Positions 9,116 through 17,318 of a stretch of DNA of 64,000 nucleotides are shown here, one piece after another. The DNA comes from Bariatricus massiliensis. GTDB taxonomy: Bacteria > Bacillota > Clostridia > Lachnospirales > Lachnospiraceae. Where the stretch lies: contig NZ_LT574837.1 of assembly GCF_900086725.1 (NCBI RefSeq), positions 126,501 through 190,500 on the forward strand, written 5' to 3'. Position 1 is the first letter of the stretch; each line of letters opens with the position of its first letter. The notes under the pieces were generated by a model, which saw nothing but the letters and a program-made list of their open reading frames with translations, did not search any database and had not been told where the DNA came from. The position numbers were made by a program, and so were the translations under genes.

Positions 9116-9213
9116 TCCTTTCACCTCCTATGATATTGGTAATGGTTGCGTTTTAAACATCTTCTGTTTAAAATGCGCACAAAAATAACGATACATTTTT
9201 TGCACGCTAGGTT

Positions 9214-9242
9214 ATTGTAGTATATCGCCATAGAAAAGTCAA
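9214..9242 (-). promoter_or_regulatory. promoter of the rpsL-rpsG-fusA-tuf operon
   Basis: Minus-strand TTGACT (9237-9242), 17-base spacer, TACAAT (9214-9219), about 100 bases before rpsL. The -35 box overlaps the foot of the hairpin at 9241-9276. Confidence 0.85.
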
Positions 9243-9276
9243 GGGATTCCGGTAAATATTTTGCCGGAATCCCTTG
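9241..9276. terminator. hairpin upstream of the rpsL promoter
   Basis: Near-perfect 12-base-pair stem (AAGGGATTCCGG with its complement) around a short loop. The T tract on either strand is weak. It lies between the LCP-gene terminator and the rpsL promoter and may be a second terminator that insulates rpsL. Confidence 0.55.
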
Positions 9277-9312
9277 ATTTCTATACAAAACAGGTTATTT
9301 TATATATGATTC

Positions 9313-9352
9313 AAAAAAGGCATTCCGGTACATATTCCCGAAATACCTTTTT
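9313..9352 (-). terminator. rho-independent terminator of the LCP gene
   Basis: Imperfect 15-base-pair stem (9313-9328 with 9337-9352) ending in TTTTTT on the minus strand, directly after the LCP-gene stop at 9361. Confidence 0.85.
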
Positions 9353-9360
9353 CACATTCT

Positions 9361-11139
9361 CTATTCAGCTACAGTGGAACCTTCCAGTACCTCGCCTTCC
9401 TCAACCTTGTTTACAAGTTCGACGATATTGGCAACCGACGTCTCATCTGGAATTGTTACATATAAAAGTTCACTGCCTGATGAATAGCACATCTGCTTAT
9501 CACCGAAGCCTTCCGCCGAAACAGAATAGATATTCCACTTGGCATTGCTCCGCAATTGGGCTTTAATTAAAGATTGAATCTGCTCGGTAGTAAAATTGGT
9601 GTCAATTCCTGCACTCACACTATCTATAATCTCCGGGGCGGCCCGCAGCATGGCCGGTGACATCATCTTTTTAATGATAGCAGTGATAACCGCCTGCTGG
9701 TGTCTTCCTCTGTCATTATCTCCGTCCGGCAGATTATAACGTTCTCTACAAAATGCCAAAGCTTCCTCACCATTAAAGTGATTGAGTCCTAATTGCACAT
9801 CCATTATGTGTTCTGAGTCCGCTGAAGTCGTGAACTCCTGATCTGATTCCACATCCAGCCCTCCAAGTGCATCTACAATATTAATCATGGATGTAAAGTT
9901 AACTCTTCCATAAAAATCAATATCAATATCATACAGCTCGCTCAATGTGGCCATTGATCTGTCAATACCATAAGTACCTGCATGCGTAAGCTTGTCTCGC
10001 TGGCCGCCCGATATATCAGGAATCGGTACATAGTAATCCCTCGGTGTACTTATCAATAATACCTGATGGATTTTAGGATTTACGACCGCAATAATATTTA
10101 CATCACTCCGGCTGTTCTGCTCAATCTCACCATACACATCAATTCCACTTAAATAGACGGCAAATACATCATTCATACTTGCGTCGGTCACGTCATTATC
10201 AATTGACACGACAATTTTATGACTGTAAATCTGTCTTGTATCCTGTGAAAAAGTATCATATTTATCTTTTATTATACTTTCCTGAGACGCATTGAATATG
10301 ATTGCATCGACTTTTCCATCATATAGAGCCTGCGCTTCTTCCAGCATACTGTCGTACTCCGTCGTCTGTATACTGGTTCCAATTTCTTTTTCAATCTCAG
10401 ATATTGTTGATTTGACCTGATCGCCTCCGGTTGCATACTGAACCCCGAAATTATAATCAGACGCGTCTGTTATTTTGTTAGCCTTGTTATCCTTCAACAC
10501 AACCGCGACCATAGCGTTTGTCTTCGTATTGGCTCCCGTGATTTTGCCAATGGCGTTATTCACTTTCCCGATATAAAAGGAGCCTGCTCCCAAAATCACA
10601 CATATAAATATACAGAATACTTTCCCCGCAACGCCCTTGCCCTTTGCCCCTAACTGGGTCAACAGAGTGATTCCAAGAAGAATCACGAGCACACCGACGA
10701 GAACCAGCACATATGTCGACGGCAGCATATTAAAGAACAGCATATTGACAACAAGCACTGCTGATAGAATAAACTGTAGAATAGTCAGAATTATCCCCAG
10801 CGTCTTGCTGAATCCGTTCTTTCTTCTTCCTCTTCTTCTCTTGTTCTTCCGATTTCTATTGTCGTAAGAACCATTACTTCTTGACCTTTTCATATCATCT
10901 CTTTCAGGCCGTCTCGTCTTACCGGCACTGGTCTTCCGTCTTTTTTCAGACGGATTATAATAATCGTCATCATCGTAATATCTTGTCTGAGCACTTCTGT
11001 CGTCTTCACGTGTATAACGGTTCTTTCCTTTCGTGCGTCTGCTGACTTCACGGCTGTTATTCATGCTTCTCACATTTCTGGTTGAACTGCCATTTCCGGA
11101 GCCGGCCCTGTTCGCGGGCCTTCTTTTCTTTTGTTCCAT
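9361..11139 (-). CDS. LCP (LytR-CpsA-Psr) family cell-wall glycopolymer ligase
   Basis: Membrane-anchored enzyme of 592 residues; the family transfers lipid-linked wall polymers onto peptidoglycan. From the N-terminus: about 110 very basic, low-complexity cytoplasmic residues rich in Lys/Arg; three hydrophobic segments (near residues 115-190); an extracellular region of about 110 residues resembling a periplasmic binding fold (VAVVLKDNKA... to YDTFSQDTRQ); then the LCP domain with DVNIIAVVNP, LLISTPRDYYV, the GGLDV stretch and FCRERYNLPDGDNDRGRHQQ, which carries the conserved Arg residues that hold the pyrophosphate. The start at 11139 has GGAGAG close upstream; the frame extends 16 codons further without a better site. 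Monocistronic, with promoter and terminator. Confidence 0.9.
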   Translation of the reverse strand: MEQKKRRPANRAGSGNGSSTRNVRSMNNSREVSRRTKGKNRYTREDDRSAQTRYYDDDDYYNPSEKRRKTSAGKTRRPERDDMKRSRSNGSYDNRNRKNKRRRGRRKNGFSKTLGIILTILQFILSAVLVVNMLFFNMLPSTYVLVLVGVLVILLGITLLTQLGAKGKGVAGKVFCIFICVILGAGSFYIGKVNNAIGKITGANTKTNAMVAVVLKDNKANKITDASDYNFGVQYATGGDQVKSTISEIEKEIGTSIQTTEYDSMLEEAQALYDGKVDAIIFNASQESIIKDKYDTFSQDTRQIYSHKIVVSIDNDVTDASMNDVFAVYLSGIDVYGEIEQNSRSDVNIIAVVNPKIHQVLLISTPRDYYVPIPDISGGQRDKLTHAGTYGIDRSMATLSELYDIDIDFYGRVNFTSMINIVDALGGLDVESDQEFTTSADSEHIMDVQLGLNHFNGEEALAFCRERYNLPDGDNDRGRHQQAVITAIIKKMMSPAMLRAAPEIIDSVSAGIDTNFTTEQIQSLIKAQLRSNAKWNIYSVSAEGFGDKQMCYSSGSELLYVTIPDETSVANIVELVNKVEEGEVLEGSTVAE

Positions 11140-11210
11140 ACTCTCTCCACTTTCATTTATTACAAAAATATTACGGTCTTGTGACACTTAGTTTACAATT
11201 ACATTCCTAT

Positions 11211-11239
11211 ATAATATCGTTTTTTTTATTCCTTGTCAA
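11211..11239 (-). promoter_or_regulatory. promoter of the LCP gene
   Basis: Minus-strand TTGACA (11234-11239), 17-base spacer, TATTAT (11211-11216), about 70 bases before the LCP start. Confidence 0.8.
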
Positions 11240-11305
11240 CGTATTTTCCTGTATTTCCCTGATGCCAATTCTTAATACTATCTGAATATCAGACAATCCT
11301 TAATG

Positions 11306-11869
11306 TTAAAGCTCCAAAATTTCTGCTATTTCCCGCATTTGCTCCAACGCGATATCGACAAACTCGTCAAAATCTATCCCCGCGTCTTCTATTGCTTCCA
11401 TATACATACGGTTTGCCCCCGCCGCAAACCGGGCCTCATTGAACCGTTTGATCACGGACTTATGTTTCACACTTGCTATTTTTTTATCCGGATATACTTG
11501 AGCTACCGCCTTTAAAAATCCGCTCATCGGATCGGCGGCAAGAACCGCGTACTCCAAAGGCGTAGCGGCTTTTATACCGCTGGCAGGGTTATGCGCGCAA
11601 ATCGCCCGGAACAGGCGCTCGTCTTGGACTCCTTCTTTTTTCAGCAATTCAACAGATGTGGGGCCATGTACTTCCGGATGGTTCTCCCAATCGCACTGCT
11701 CTTCATCCAAATCATGCAGCAGTCCGGCAATCCCCCAGTATTCTATTTCATTTGGAGCCAGAACTTCCGCGGCTCCTCTCATAATAGCCTCCACCGCATA
11801 AGAATGCTGCAGGTATCGCTCACCCTCCATATATTTTTTCAATATGCCGTGGGCCTGTTCTCTGTTCAT
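11306..11869 (-). CDS. HD-domain hydrolase (HDIG type)
   Basis: Cytosolic metal-dependent phosphohydrolase-like protein of 187 residues. The HD signature is present: QHSYAVEAIMRG, then GLLHDLDEEQCDWENHPEVHG with the His-Asp pair and a further His, and a late Asp in LAADPMSG. Homologues of this size are usually annotated HDIG or HD-superfamily hydrolases with unproven substrates. The ATG at 11869 is preceded by AGGAGGAAGATGAG, so the eight-codon upstream extension is not used. It follows the M24 peptidase gene on the same strand but a terminator at 11986-12012 lies between them. Confidence 0.87.
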   Translation of the reverse strand: MNREQAHGILKKYMEGERYLQHSYAVEAIMRGAAEVLAPNEIEYWGIAGLLHDLDEEQCDWENHPEVHGPTSVELLKKEGVQDERLFRAICAHNPASGIKAATPLEYAVLAADPMSGFLKAVAQVYPDKKIASVKHKSVIKRFNEARFAAGANRMYMEAIEDAGIDFDEFVDIALEQMREIAEILEL

Positions 11870-11926
11870 CTCATCTTCCTCCTGACTTCTCATATCCTCC
11901 GCCGCTTTTCTTCCCGCTCAGAATAA

Positions 11927-11982
11927 AGTGCGCATCCCCGGAGGTTTTTGTAACATAGGGAACAAAGTTCTCCATGTTATAG
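11927..11982 (-). repeat. post-terminator repeat element, copy 1
   Basis: About 56 bases sharing CCCCGGAGG, a GGGAAC..GTTC dyad and ATGTTATA with the copy at 44520-44575. Both copies start right after a rho-independent hairpin on the minus strand and end at AGTGCGC (plus strand). Confidence 0.55.
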
Positions 11983-11985
11983 AAA

Positions 11986-12012
11986 ACAGATGCCGGATTT
12001 CTCGGCATCTGT
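11986..12012 (-). terminator. terminator of the M24 peptidase gene
   Basis: Ten-base-pair perfect stem ACAGATGCCG / CGGCATCTGT with a seven-base loop, followed by TTTTCT on the minus strand, 28 bases after the peptidase stop. Confidence 0.85.
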
Positions 12013-12040
12013 CTTTATTCCAACCGCTGCAGCGGCTATA

Positions 12041-13129
12041 TTAGCCCTCAAACGGAACTACAATGATATCTTTTGTAAAGTCGTTCAATACTTCACATCC
12101 GTCTTCTGTAATAATTACAAGGTCTTCGATACGTACGCCGATTCCCTCTTCTGCTATGTAGATACCTGGTTCTACGGAGAAGCACTGTCCAACCTGAATG
12201 ATATCTTCATTTACAGATGATACATCACCGAATTCATGGTCTTCCAGACCGATAGAGTGGCCTGTTCTGTGAGTAAAGTACTGTCCATATCCTTTTTCTT
12301 CGATATAGTTGCGGCATGCAAGGTCAACATCGCACATTCTATTGCCCGGTTTTGCGGCAGCAATACCACGCAGGTTCGCTTCCAGCACGATATTGTAGAT
12401 TTCTTTCTGTCTCTCAGATACTTCGCCGAGGAAAACAGTTCTTGTCATGTCAGACGCATAGTTATCTTTGAATCCACCGATATCAAGAACTACGCAGTCA
12501 CCATATTTTCCTTTGGAATCATCTGTCACATGATGTGGGTCAGCAGCGTTCTTCGCAAATGCTGTAATCGGATCGAAAGATAATCCCTCGCATCCATGAG
12601 CTGCGTAAAGTTCACGTACTTTAGCTTCCAGCTCTTTTTCTGTCATTCCCTTTCCTACCCAAGGAATCAATTCTTCCATGACTTTGTCATTAATCTTGGA
12701 AGATATACGCATTAATTCTTTTTCGCCTTCATCTTTGATCATTCTTACATAATCAACGATCGGAGAACCATTGATAAATTTACTTCCTCCGCCCAGTTCC
12801 TGCAGTCTGATCAAGAATCTTGCCGGCCATGTCTTATCGATTCCCATCGGTTTGTCTTTTTCAACAAACTGGCTCAAAATCTCAACGCCGTCCTGAATAT
12901 CATTATACCATACAAGCTCAACTCCAAGGTCCTTTTCCTGTGGGAACAATTCGTTGATAACAAGCTTGTGGTTTCCGTTCACATTTAAGTAGAGGGCTAA
13001 TAATCTTTCTCCTGGCGCAATCCATTTTCCTGTCAAATAGAAAATAGCTACCGGGTCAGAAATGATCATCTGAGGAATCCCTTTCTCCTCCATAGATTTT
13101 AAGATGCGGCTCACTTTGTTTGTGTCCAT
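12041..13129 (-). CDS. M24-family metallopeptidase (Xaa-Pro dipeptidase/aminopeptidase type)
   Basis: Cytosolic peptidase of 362 residues, likely removing an N-terminal residue before proline. An N-terminal creatinase-like domain (residues about 1-130) precedes the pita-bread catalytic domain. Dinuclear metal ligands can be read: Asp in VVLDIGG and in ASDMTRT, His in RTGHSIGLEDHE, Glu in SVEPGIYI and Glu in GVRIEDLV. No signal peptide. AGGAGG precedes the ATG. It has a perfect promoter (13187-13215) with a dyad immediately upstream (13222-13237) and a terminator of its own. Exact substrate preference is not readable. Confidence 0.92.
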   Translation of the reverse strand: MDTNKVSRILKSMEEKGIPQMIISDPVAIFYLTGKWIAPGERLLALYLNVNGNHKLVINELFPQEKDLGVELVWYNDIQDGVEILSQFVEKDKPMGIDKTWPARFLIRLQELGGGSKFINGSPIVDYVRMIKDEGEKELMRISSKINDKVMEELIPWVGKGMTEKELEAKVRELYAAHGCEGLSFDPITAFAKNAADPHHVTDDSKGKYGDCVVLDIGGFKDNYASDMTRTVFLGEVSERQKEIYNIVLEANLRGIAAAKPGNRMCDVDLACRNYIEEKGYGQYFTHRTGHSIGLEDHEFGDVSSVNEDIIQVGQCFSVEPGIYIAEEGIGVRIEDLVIITEDGCEVLNDFTKDIIVVPFEG

Positions 13130-13186
13130 TGTAATCTCCTCCTATAAGTTTGCTAGTTTGGCGCATTTCCCCAATGTGCTGGCTTC

Positions 13187-13215
13187 ATTATATCTTTTTT
13201 TGTACAATATGTCAA
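13187..13215 (-). promoter_or_regulatory. promoter of the M24 peptidase gene
   Basis: Minus-strand TTGACA (13210-13215), 17-base spacer, TATAAT (13187-13192): exact consensus. Confidence 0.85.
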
Positions 13216-13221
13216 CAGCAA

Positions 13222-13237
13222 CTAGACTATAGTCCAG
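13222..13237. promoter_or_regulatory. dyad CTAGAC-TATA-GTCCAG, putative operator
   Basis: Near-perfect palindrome (one mismatch) six bases upstream of the M24 promoter -35 box, overlapping the stop of the small Cys-rich gene. A longer perfect version lies at 22237-22256 next to an M24 remnant ahead of the opp operon. Confidence 0.5.
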
Positions 13238-13394
13238 ATGACTTCCCACACTTTTTTCCCTTGCTCCGGCTGCACCCGGCGCACCCGTATCCTCAGCCTG
13301 TCTCCCCTCTCTTGCGCCTTCTGTACGCCCTTACACACACCAGTATCACCGCCCCGGCGATTGATGCTCCTATGACAATATCTGCAAGATTCAT
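13227..13394 (-). CDS. FeoB-associated-type Cys-rich membrane protein with in-frame UGA (candidate selenoprotein)
   Basis: Tiny gene of 55 codons if the UGA at 13293-13295 is read, 33 if it stops there. The first part is one membrane segment after NLADIVIG, then a basic RAYRRRKRG collar. After the UGA the same frame continues GYGCAGCSRSKGKKCGK and stops at TAG. This layout matches FeoB-associated Cys-rich membrane proteins (PF12669), where a CxxxC-type cluster follows the collar, and the UGA falls where a Cys is expected. GAGG lies seven bases before the ATG. A hairpin follows the UGA at 13262-13283 with the first loop base G, 17 bases after the UGA, which suits a bacterial SECIS. Alternatives are a nonsense mutation or an early stop. 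No feoA or feoB is in the window. Confidence 0.55.
13262..13283 (-). promoter_or_regulatory. SECIS-like hairpin after the in-frame UGA
   Basis: Stem UGC-G-CCGG / CCGG-A-GCA with one G-A mismatch and loop GUGCAG. The loop begins 17 bases after the UGA and has G first, in line with the bacterial SECIS rules I recall (loop 16-37 bases after UGA, a G in the first two loop bases). GC-rich sequence here makes chance folding possible. Confidence 0.35.
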
Positions 13395-13491
13395 TTTCTT
13401 TCCTCTTTCTTTTACACTTTTATTTACTTCACATTTATTATACAATAAAAAAGGAAAATGCGAAACTTTTGTTTTAGGGAAGGATACTGTT

Positions 13492-15492
13492 ATGATACAT
13501 CAGCCTCGTTTTAAATTTCGATTCTACTCCGTGTTTTATATACCACTATTTCTTCTTTATATGGAAGTCATATTTCATGCCGCCGTCTTTGGTGTTCGCA
13601 GCTTCTTGAATCTTCCGGGTATCTTTTTGATTCTAGGGTTAGGACTTTTTCTCGGTCTTGTTATCTCCCTATTCCCGGAACGACCGCAATACATATTGAT
13701 CTGGATCGTCCAAATCTTGGCCGTATTCTTATTTTGTGCTGAAATTATATATTATTCTGTATTTCAGCAGTTCCTTGCTCCTTTCAGTATGCTGGGCGTG
13801 GCTGGACAAGCCCTTGATTTTATGGATGTCATACTGAAAAATATTGGCCTGAAACTGGCAGTCCTTCTGTTGTTTTTGCTGCCTCTTATTTTATACGGGA
13901 TTTTCGGCCGCAGAAAAATCACATGGCACCGTATTGACAAACTGGAAGTGCTTCCCCTCATGGCAGCATGTGTCCTGCTCCATGGCGGCGCGCTGCTCCT
14001 TCTTCACACCGGCAGCCACAGCCTGTACAGCAATTACGACATCTACTATCACAACGTATCTTCCGATATGACGGCAGAAGCCTTCGGTGTATGTGCAATG
14101 ACGCGTCTGGACGGAAAATACGCTTTGTTCGGCGCCCCTTCCAAAACACTTGCCGTATCTTCCACGACACCGGAAACTGCGGCTCCGGAAACTTCCGTTC
14201 CGGAACAAGAGGAACAGCAAATCGACACTTCGCCCAACATTCTCAATATTGATTTCGATGAAATTACAGCGAATGCACCCAATGGAAACGTTGTACAGCT
14301 TACGCAATATTTCCAGAGCCAGCTTCCAAGCCGGAAAAATGAATACACCGGAATGTTCGAGGGGTATAATGTGATTTTTATAACTGCAGAAGGGTTTTCA
14401 AAATATGCCATAGACGAGACACGCACTCCCACACTTTACAAACTTACCAATGAAGGGTTCGTATTCCAGCACTATTACACCCCGCCTTGGTATGCCAGCA
14501 CCTCCGACGGAGAATACGCGAATCTGACAGGGCTCCTCCCCACTGACGGCCGTGTGTCCCTAAAGGAGACCGGGACACGGCAGAGCAACATGTACTTCAC
14601 ACTTGGACGCAGGTTAAGCGCTCTCGGCTATGCTGCAAACGCCTACCACAACAACAGTTATACTTATTACGGGCGGGATTTGTCCCACCCCAATATGAGA
14701 TACAACTGGCATGGTACTGGCAACTGGTTCCAGCCGGAAACGAACGATGCCGGCTATGAATTATGGCCGCAGTCGGACGTACAGCTTATCGCTCAGAGTG
14801 TGGAAGATTATATACATTCGGAACCCTTTCTTACCTATTACATGTCTGTCAGCGGGCATATGATGTATGAGTTCGAGAGCAACTGCATGTCCGCCCGCAA
14901 CAAAGATGCGGTAGCGGACCTTCCCTATTCCGATACCGCCAAAGGTTATCTGGCCTCACAGCTGGAATTGGAGAAGGCTCTGACTCTCCTGCTGCAGACA
15001 TTGGAAGAAAACGGTCTGGCCGACCACACGCTCATCGTACTCGGCGCAGACCATATTCCTTACAATGACGTGGATGTACTCAACGAACTGGCCGGACATG
15101 AGCTGGAATCTGAGTTTGAATTGTATGAGAACAGCTTAATCATCTGGTCCGGGAGTATGGAAGCGCCTGTCACTGTAGAAAAATATTGTTACGATGTGGA
15201 TATCCTTCCTACCATTTCTAACCTGCTGGGCATCCCCTACGACTCCCGCCTTTTAATCGGGCAGGATATTCTCTCGGATTCCGAACAGCTTGTATGCTTT
15301 CCTGACCGAAGCTTCATATCAGGTAAATGCTTCTATAATGCGGCCACAGGAGCCGTAACACCTCTGGGGGAGGAAGAAGTGTCCAACGAATATATCGAAA
15401 ATATGTCCGCGATAGTATATAACAAGTTCTCCGTTTCCGAGATGATATTGGACGAAGATTATTATCAATATTTAAACGGCAGCTTTGATTAA
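13492..15492 (+). CDS. LTA synthase-like membrane sulfatase-family protein
   Basis: Membrane enzyme of 666 residues related to lipoteichoic acid synthase and other phosphoglycerol transferases. The first 230 residues hold about five membrane segments; the rest is an extracellular alkaline-phosphatase/sulfatase fold. Readable metal and catalytic motifs are FITAEGFSK (first metal Glu), WYASTSDGEYANLTG (Thr nucleophile in TSDGE), SVSGHMMYEF and LGADHIPYND. It probably adds glycerol-phosphate-like groups to lipid-anchored or wall glycans, but the acceptor is not readable. The frame is open from 13150, but the ATG at 13492 has AAGGA seven bases upstream and gives the membrane N-terminus. A weak AACGGCAG/CTGCCGTT hairpin spans the stop codon. 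Confidence 0.87.
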   Translation: MIHQPRFKFRFYSVFYIPLFLLYMEVIFHAAVFGVRSFLNLPGIFLILGLGLFLGLVISLFPERPQYILIWIVQILAVFLFCAEIIYYSVFQQFLAPFSMLGVAGQALDFMDVILKNIGLKLAVLLLFLLPLILYGIFGRRKITWHRIDKLEVLPLMAACVLLHGGALLLLHTGSHSLYSNYDIYYHNVSSDMTAEAFGVCAMTRLDGKYALFGAPSKTLAVSSTTPETAAPETSVPEQEEQQIDTSPNILNIDFDEITANAPNGNVVQLTQYFQSQLPSRKNEYTGMFEGYNVIFITAEGFSKYAIDETRTPTLYKLTNEGFVFQHYYTPPWYASTSDGEYANLTGLLPTDGRVSLKETGTRQSNMYFTLGRRLSALGYAANAYHNNSYTYYGRDLSHPNMRYNWHGTGNWFQPETNDAGYELWPQSDVQLIAQSVEDYIHSEPFLTYYMSVSGHMMYEFESNCMSARNKDAVADLPYSDTAKGYLASQLELEKALTLLLQTLEENGLADHTLIVLGADHIPYNDVDVLNELAGHELESEFELYENSLIIWSGSMEAPVTVEKYCYDVDILPTISNLLGIPYDSRLLIGQDILSDSEQLVCFPDRSFISGKCFYNAATGAVTPLGEEEVSNEYIENMSAIVYNKFSVSEMILDEDYYQYLNGSFD

Positions 15493-15506
15493 TTTCAAAA
15501 CTGCCG

Positions 15507-15785
15507 TTATGTACATACCCTAAACCCTATTATGGCATTTAAAGCGCAGTGTGGGTCAGCAGCTGTTTGAATTGCTTTTTCTATCTCACAGAGAGGAAAC
15601 TCATGCGTTATGATAGACGATATATCCCATTTACCGCTTTTCATCACAGATATTACATCCGACACATCCTGTGGCATATACCCGCCATATCCGATAATAC
15701 TTTTCTGCGCGAAGGTTAGATTTAGTAAATCTAATTTGCGTATCGCATTGTTCACCGCGACAGACACAAAATGACTTTTCTTCAT
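15507..15785 (-). pseudogene. zinc alcohol dehydrogenase-like, N-terminal two thirds missing
   Basis: Residues FAQKSIIGYGGYMPQDV...IITHEFPL match the last roughly 80 residues of medium-chain zinc dehydrogenases of the butanediol/threonine dehydrogenase type. A full member is about 350 residues; the zinc-binding and Rossmann parts are absent. The gene still has an intact start context (GGAGGTA nine bases before ATG, MKKSHF...), so an internal in-frame deletion joined the first few codons to the C-terminal region. It is divergent from a similarly deleted TetR gene, with the promoter and operator region between them intact. Not expected to be active. Confidence 0.8.
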
Positions 15786-15843
15786 TTGAAAGTACCTCCA
15801 TAAATTATTAAGGCAACAGTTGTTGTTTCTTTACAACTTTAGT

Positions 15844-15873
15844 ATAATCGTGTTGAAAAACACAAACGATTAT
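15844..15873. promoter_or_regulatory. inverted repeat, putative TetR operator
   Basis: ATAATCG (15844-15850) is repeated in inverse as CGATTAT (15867-15873), with TGTT/AACA inside. It lies between the truncated dehydrogenase and TetR genes, a typical operator place. A second small palindrome, CAACAGTTGTTG, is at 15814-15825. Confidence 0.45.
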
Positions 15874-15913
15874 CAATCCGCATACAAGTGTTGGAATAAT
15901 AAAGGAGGATAGC

Positions 15914-16311
15914 ATGAACAGGAAAAATAATCGGAGGCGCCGTGAATCCATTGAGCGTATAAAAAAGGCCTTTATCGAATTACTGCTGACAAAGTAAAAG
16001 AGGATTTGGAAAAGGAAGTCGATTTGCTTTACGAAGCAGAAACGACGCAAAAAATCAACAGCAATGACTATCTAAGGCTATTTCGCCATATCAAAGATAA
16101 CCAACTGTTTTACCGTACTTACTTTAAGCTTGGTTATGACAATCAATTTAGGCTCAAGTATTATGGCATTCATCAGGCTGAACAGTATTTTGACAACCAG
16201 TATATTGAATATCATATTGAGTTTTTCAGAAGTGGTATAAATGCGATTGTGAAGAAACGGCATAGCCGAAGCCATGCCGTTCCCCAAACACAATCCTGTG
16301 CTAATTTATGA
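15914..16311 (+). pseudogene. TetR-family regulator, internally deleted and frameshifted
   Basis: AAGGAGG leads to ATG at 15914 and the start of a TetR helix region (RRRRESIERIKKAFIELLLTK), which stops at 15997. In the next frame the text continues ADKVKEDLEKEVDLLYEAET and then a C-terminal domain rich in aromatic residues (LFRHIKDNQLFYRTYFKLGY). The helix-turn-helix core expected between the two parts (about 30 residues) is missing, so the gene carries a deletion that also shifts frame. The far end also departs from the family after AIVKK, where it runs into the terminator of the opposing opp operon. Non-functional. Confidence 0.75.
16256..16281 (-). terminator. terminator of opp operon 1
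   Basis: Eleven-base-pair stem (16256-16266 with 16271-16281) closed by a CGAA/TTCG tetraloop, followed by TTTCTTC on the minus strand, 75 bases after the oppF-type stop. Confidence 0.8.
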
Positions 16312-16355
16312 GTGCCTCACAACGGCACATTTTATTACATCCAAAAATCGCCAGA

Positions 16356-17318
16356 CTATACCAAATGGCATGCAACCTGATGTCCAGGGCACACTTCGCG
16401 AAGTTCCGGTTTCTCCTTGCGGCAGCGGTCCGTCGCATATTGACAACGCTCCACAAATCTACAACAATCCGGCGGATTGATCGGGCTAGGAATCTCACCC
16501 TTAATCGGAATACGCTGGCTTGATTTAGCCTTATCCGGATCCGCCTCCGGAATTGCGGAAATCAGCGCCTTCGTATATGGGTGCAAGGTATTATTGTAAA
16601 GTTCTTCTGTCTCAGCAGTCTCTACAACTGTTCCCAAATACATTACGACAACCCTGTCTGAAATATATTTTACGACGCTTAAGTCATGGGCGATAAACAG
16701 GTAGGTCAGTCCGCGTTCCTGCTGAAGCTCTTTCAGCATGTTGATGACCTGTGCCTGTACGGACACATCGAGAGCGGAAATCGGCTCATCACAGATGATA
16801 AAATCCGGCTCTACAGAAAGCGCTCTGGCAATACCGATACGCTGTCTCTGTCCACCAGAGAACTCATGAGGGAAACGGGACATATGATCTTTATTCAGTC
16901 CTACCGTCTCCAGCAATGTCTGTACCCGCTGCTCTATCTCTTTGTTAGGGTATCCATGCTGCTTCAGTCCCTCCCCTACAATCTCTTTCACCGTCATACG
17001 GGAATTCAGAGACGCATATGGGTTCTGGAAAATCATCTGCACTTTCTTGCAAAACGCTTTCTGCTCTTCTCTTGAAAGCTTTGTGATGTCCTGTCCTTCG
17101 TAAAGTACTTCCCCTGACGTTGGCTCATACAAACGAATCATGCAACGCCCGAGTGTGGACTTTCCACAGCCGGACTCTCCAACAACGCCCACTGTCTCAC
17201 CTTTATAGACATCGAAGGAAACATGGTCTACCGCCTTCAAATCCGCTTTTTTTCCAACCTTAAAATACTTACATACATTCTTTACCTGCACGAGAGGCTG
17301 TTTTTCGTTATTATTCAT
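16356..17318 (-). CDS. oligopeptide ABC transporter ATP-binding protein (OppF type), system 1
   Basis: Cytosolic ATPase of 320 residues powering a family-5 peptide importer. Walker A GESGCGKST, signature FSGGQRQR, Walker B IICDEP and the switch His in FIAHD are all intact. The C-terminal oligopeptide-transporter extension is present, with its Cys-rich stretch CCRFVERCQYATDRC. The start overlaps the oppD-type gene by eight bases, with AGGAGAGGTG ahead, so translation is coupled. Last gene of the operon oppA-B-C-D-F. Confidence 0.93.
   Translation of the reverse strand: MNNNEKQPLVQVKNVCKYFKVGKKADLKAVDHVSFDVYKGETVGVVGESGCGKSTLGRCMIRLYEPTSGEVLYEGQDITKLSREEQKAFCKKVQMIFQNPYASLNSRMTVKEIVGEGLKQHGYPNKEIEQRVQTLLETVGLNKDHMSRFPHEFSGGQRQRIGIARALSVEPDFIICDEPISALDVSVQAQVINMLKELQQERGLTYLFIAHDLSVVKYISDRVVVMYLGTVVETAETEELYNNTLHPYTKALISAIPEADPDKAKSSQRIPIKGEIPSPINPPDCCRFVERCQYATDRCRKEKPELREVCPGHQVACHLV

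Noticed and set aside
13150..13491. 114-codon N-terminal extension of the LTA synthase-like gene
   Set aside because: It is Pro/His/Leu-rich junk in frame, covers the M24 promoter and the antisense Cys-rich gene, and the ATG at 13492 has its own ribosome site.
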